Of a stretch of DNA of 6,270 bases, positions 6,211-6,270 are shown one piece after another. The notes beneath the pieces were generated by a model that had not been told where the DNA came from, ran no database searches, and saw only the letters and a program-made list of their open reading frames with translations. Source of the stretch: JABWBR01 sp036741235. GTDB lineage: Bacteria; Bacteroidota; Bacteroidia; Chitinophagales; Saprospiraceae. Location of the stretch: assembly GCA_036741235.1 (NCBI GenBank), contig DAINSQ010000224.1, positions 1-6,270 of the forward strand, in the 5' to 3' direction. The position numbers were made by a program, and so were the translations under genes. Every line of letters starts with the position of its first letter. Within the stretch, counting starts at the first letter, position 1.

Positions 6211-6270
6211 AGGGTTGATGAGGGGTGATGAGGGGTGATGAGGGGTGATGAGGGGTGATGAGGGGTGATG
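6211..6270. repeat. 10-bp tandem repeat (unit AGGGGTGATG), six copies to the window edge
   Basis: Six head-to-tail units fill the last 60 bases. The first (6211-6220) has one change, AGGGTTGATG; the other five are identical. The array is cut by the window end, so its full length is unknown. It begins 7 bp upstream of the crtZ ATG. On the crtZ coding strand it reads as repeated CATCACCCCT, so it would lie in the leader or promoter of crtZ. The 10-nt unit has no stop in the crtZ direction in any frame. Confidence 0.95.

Noticed and set aside
6211..6270. CRISPR array
   Set aside because: The 10-bp units abut directly with no spacers and are far shorter than CRISPR repeats.

Overview
The window reads as a chromosomal stretch of a member of the Bacteroidota; a Saprospiria- or Chitinophagia-like lineage is possible but unproven. 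Three things point there. The FtsE-type ATPase closely resembles Bacteroidota FtsE as I remember it. A short CcmE ends in a CPSKY motif and sits beside a very large CcmF/CcsA protein. A perfect TAnnTTTG box, the Bacteroidota -7 promoter element, lies ahead of ccmE. No start codon has a clear Shine-Dalgarno sequence, which also fits. Most genes are about 50-60 % GC; one gene near the right side is far more AT-rich.

Layout, left to right. Positions 1-738 (minus strand) hold a complete ftsE-like gene and, 3 bp beyond its stop, the first 16 codons of another gene that runs off the left edge. A 98-bp divergent intergenic region (739-836) carries a good candidate promoter for the rightward operon. 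That operon, 837-4876, is ccmE (haem chaperone), ccmF/ccsA (haem lyase, 954 aa) and a Rossmann/DUF2520 protein. Its genes are 10 bp apart and then overlap by 8 bp. Next comes an AT-rich gene of unknown function with a signal anchor (5055-5699). Last is a convergent crtZ-like carotenoid hydroxylase on the minus strand (5733-6203), whose start codon lies 7 bp from a perfect 10-bp tandem repeat that runs off the right edge.

Functional picture. CcmE and CcmF form the late part of a System I cytochrome c maturation pathway: CcmE carries haem at the periplasmic face of the membrane, and CcmF joins it to apocytochrome c. Two features depart from the E. coli model. The haem-binding histidine of CcmE is replaced by cysteine (CxxxY type), and the periplasmic domain of CcmF appears to contain three related beta-rich modules. 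The genes ccmA, B, C, D, G and H are not in the window.

I see no rRNA, tRNA, CRISPR array, insertion sequence or phage gene, and no convincing new defence or mobile system. The strongest items for follow-up are the cysteine-type CcmE, the repeated modules in CcmF, the GGGG-containing tandem repeat ahead of crtZ, and the AT-rich gene whose two edges share a short similar sequence.
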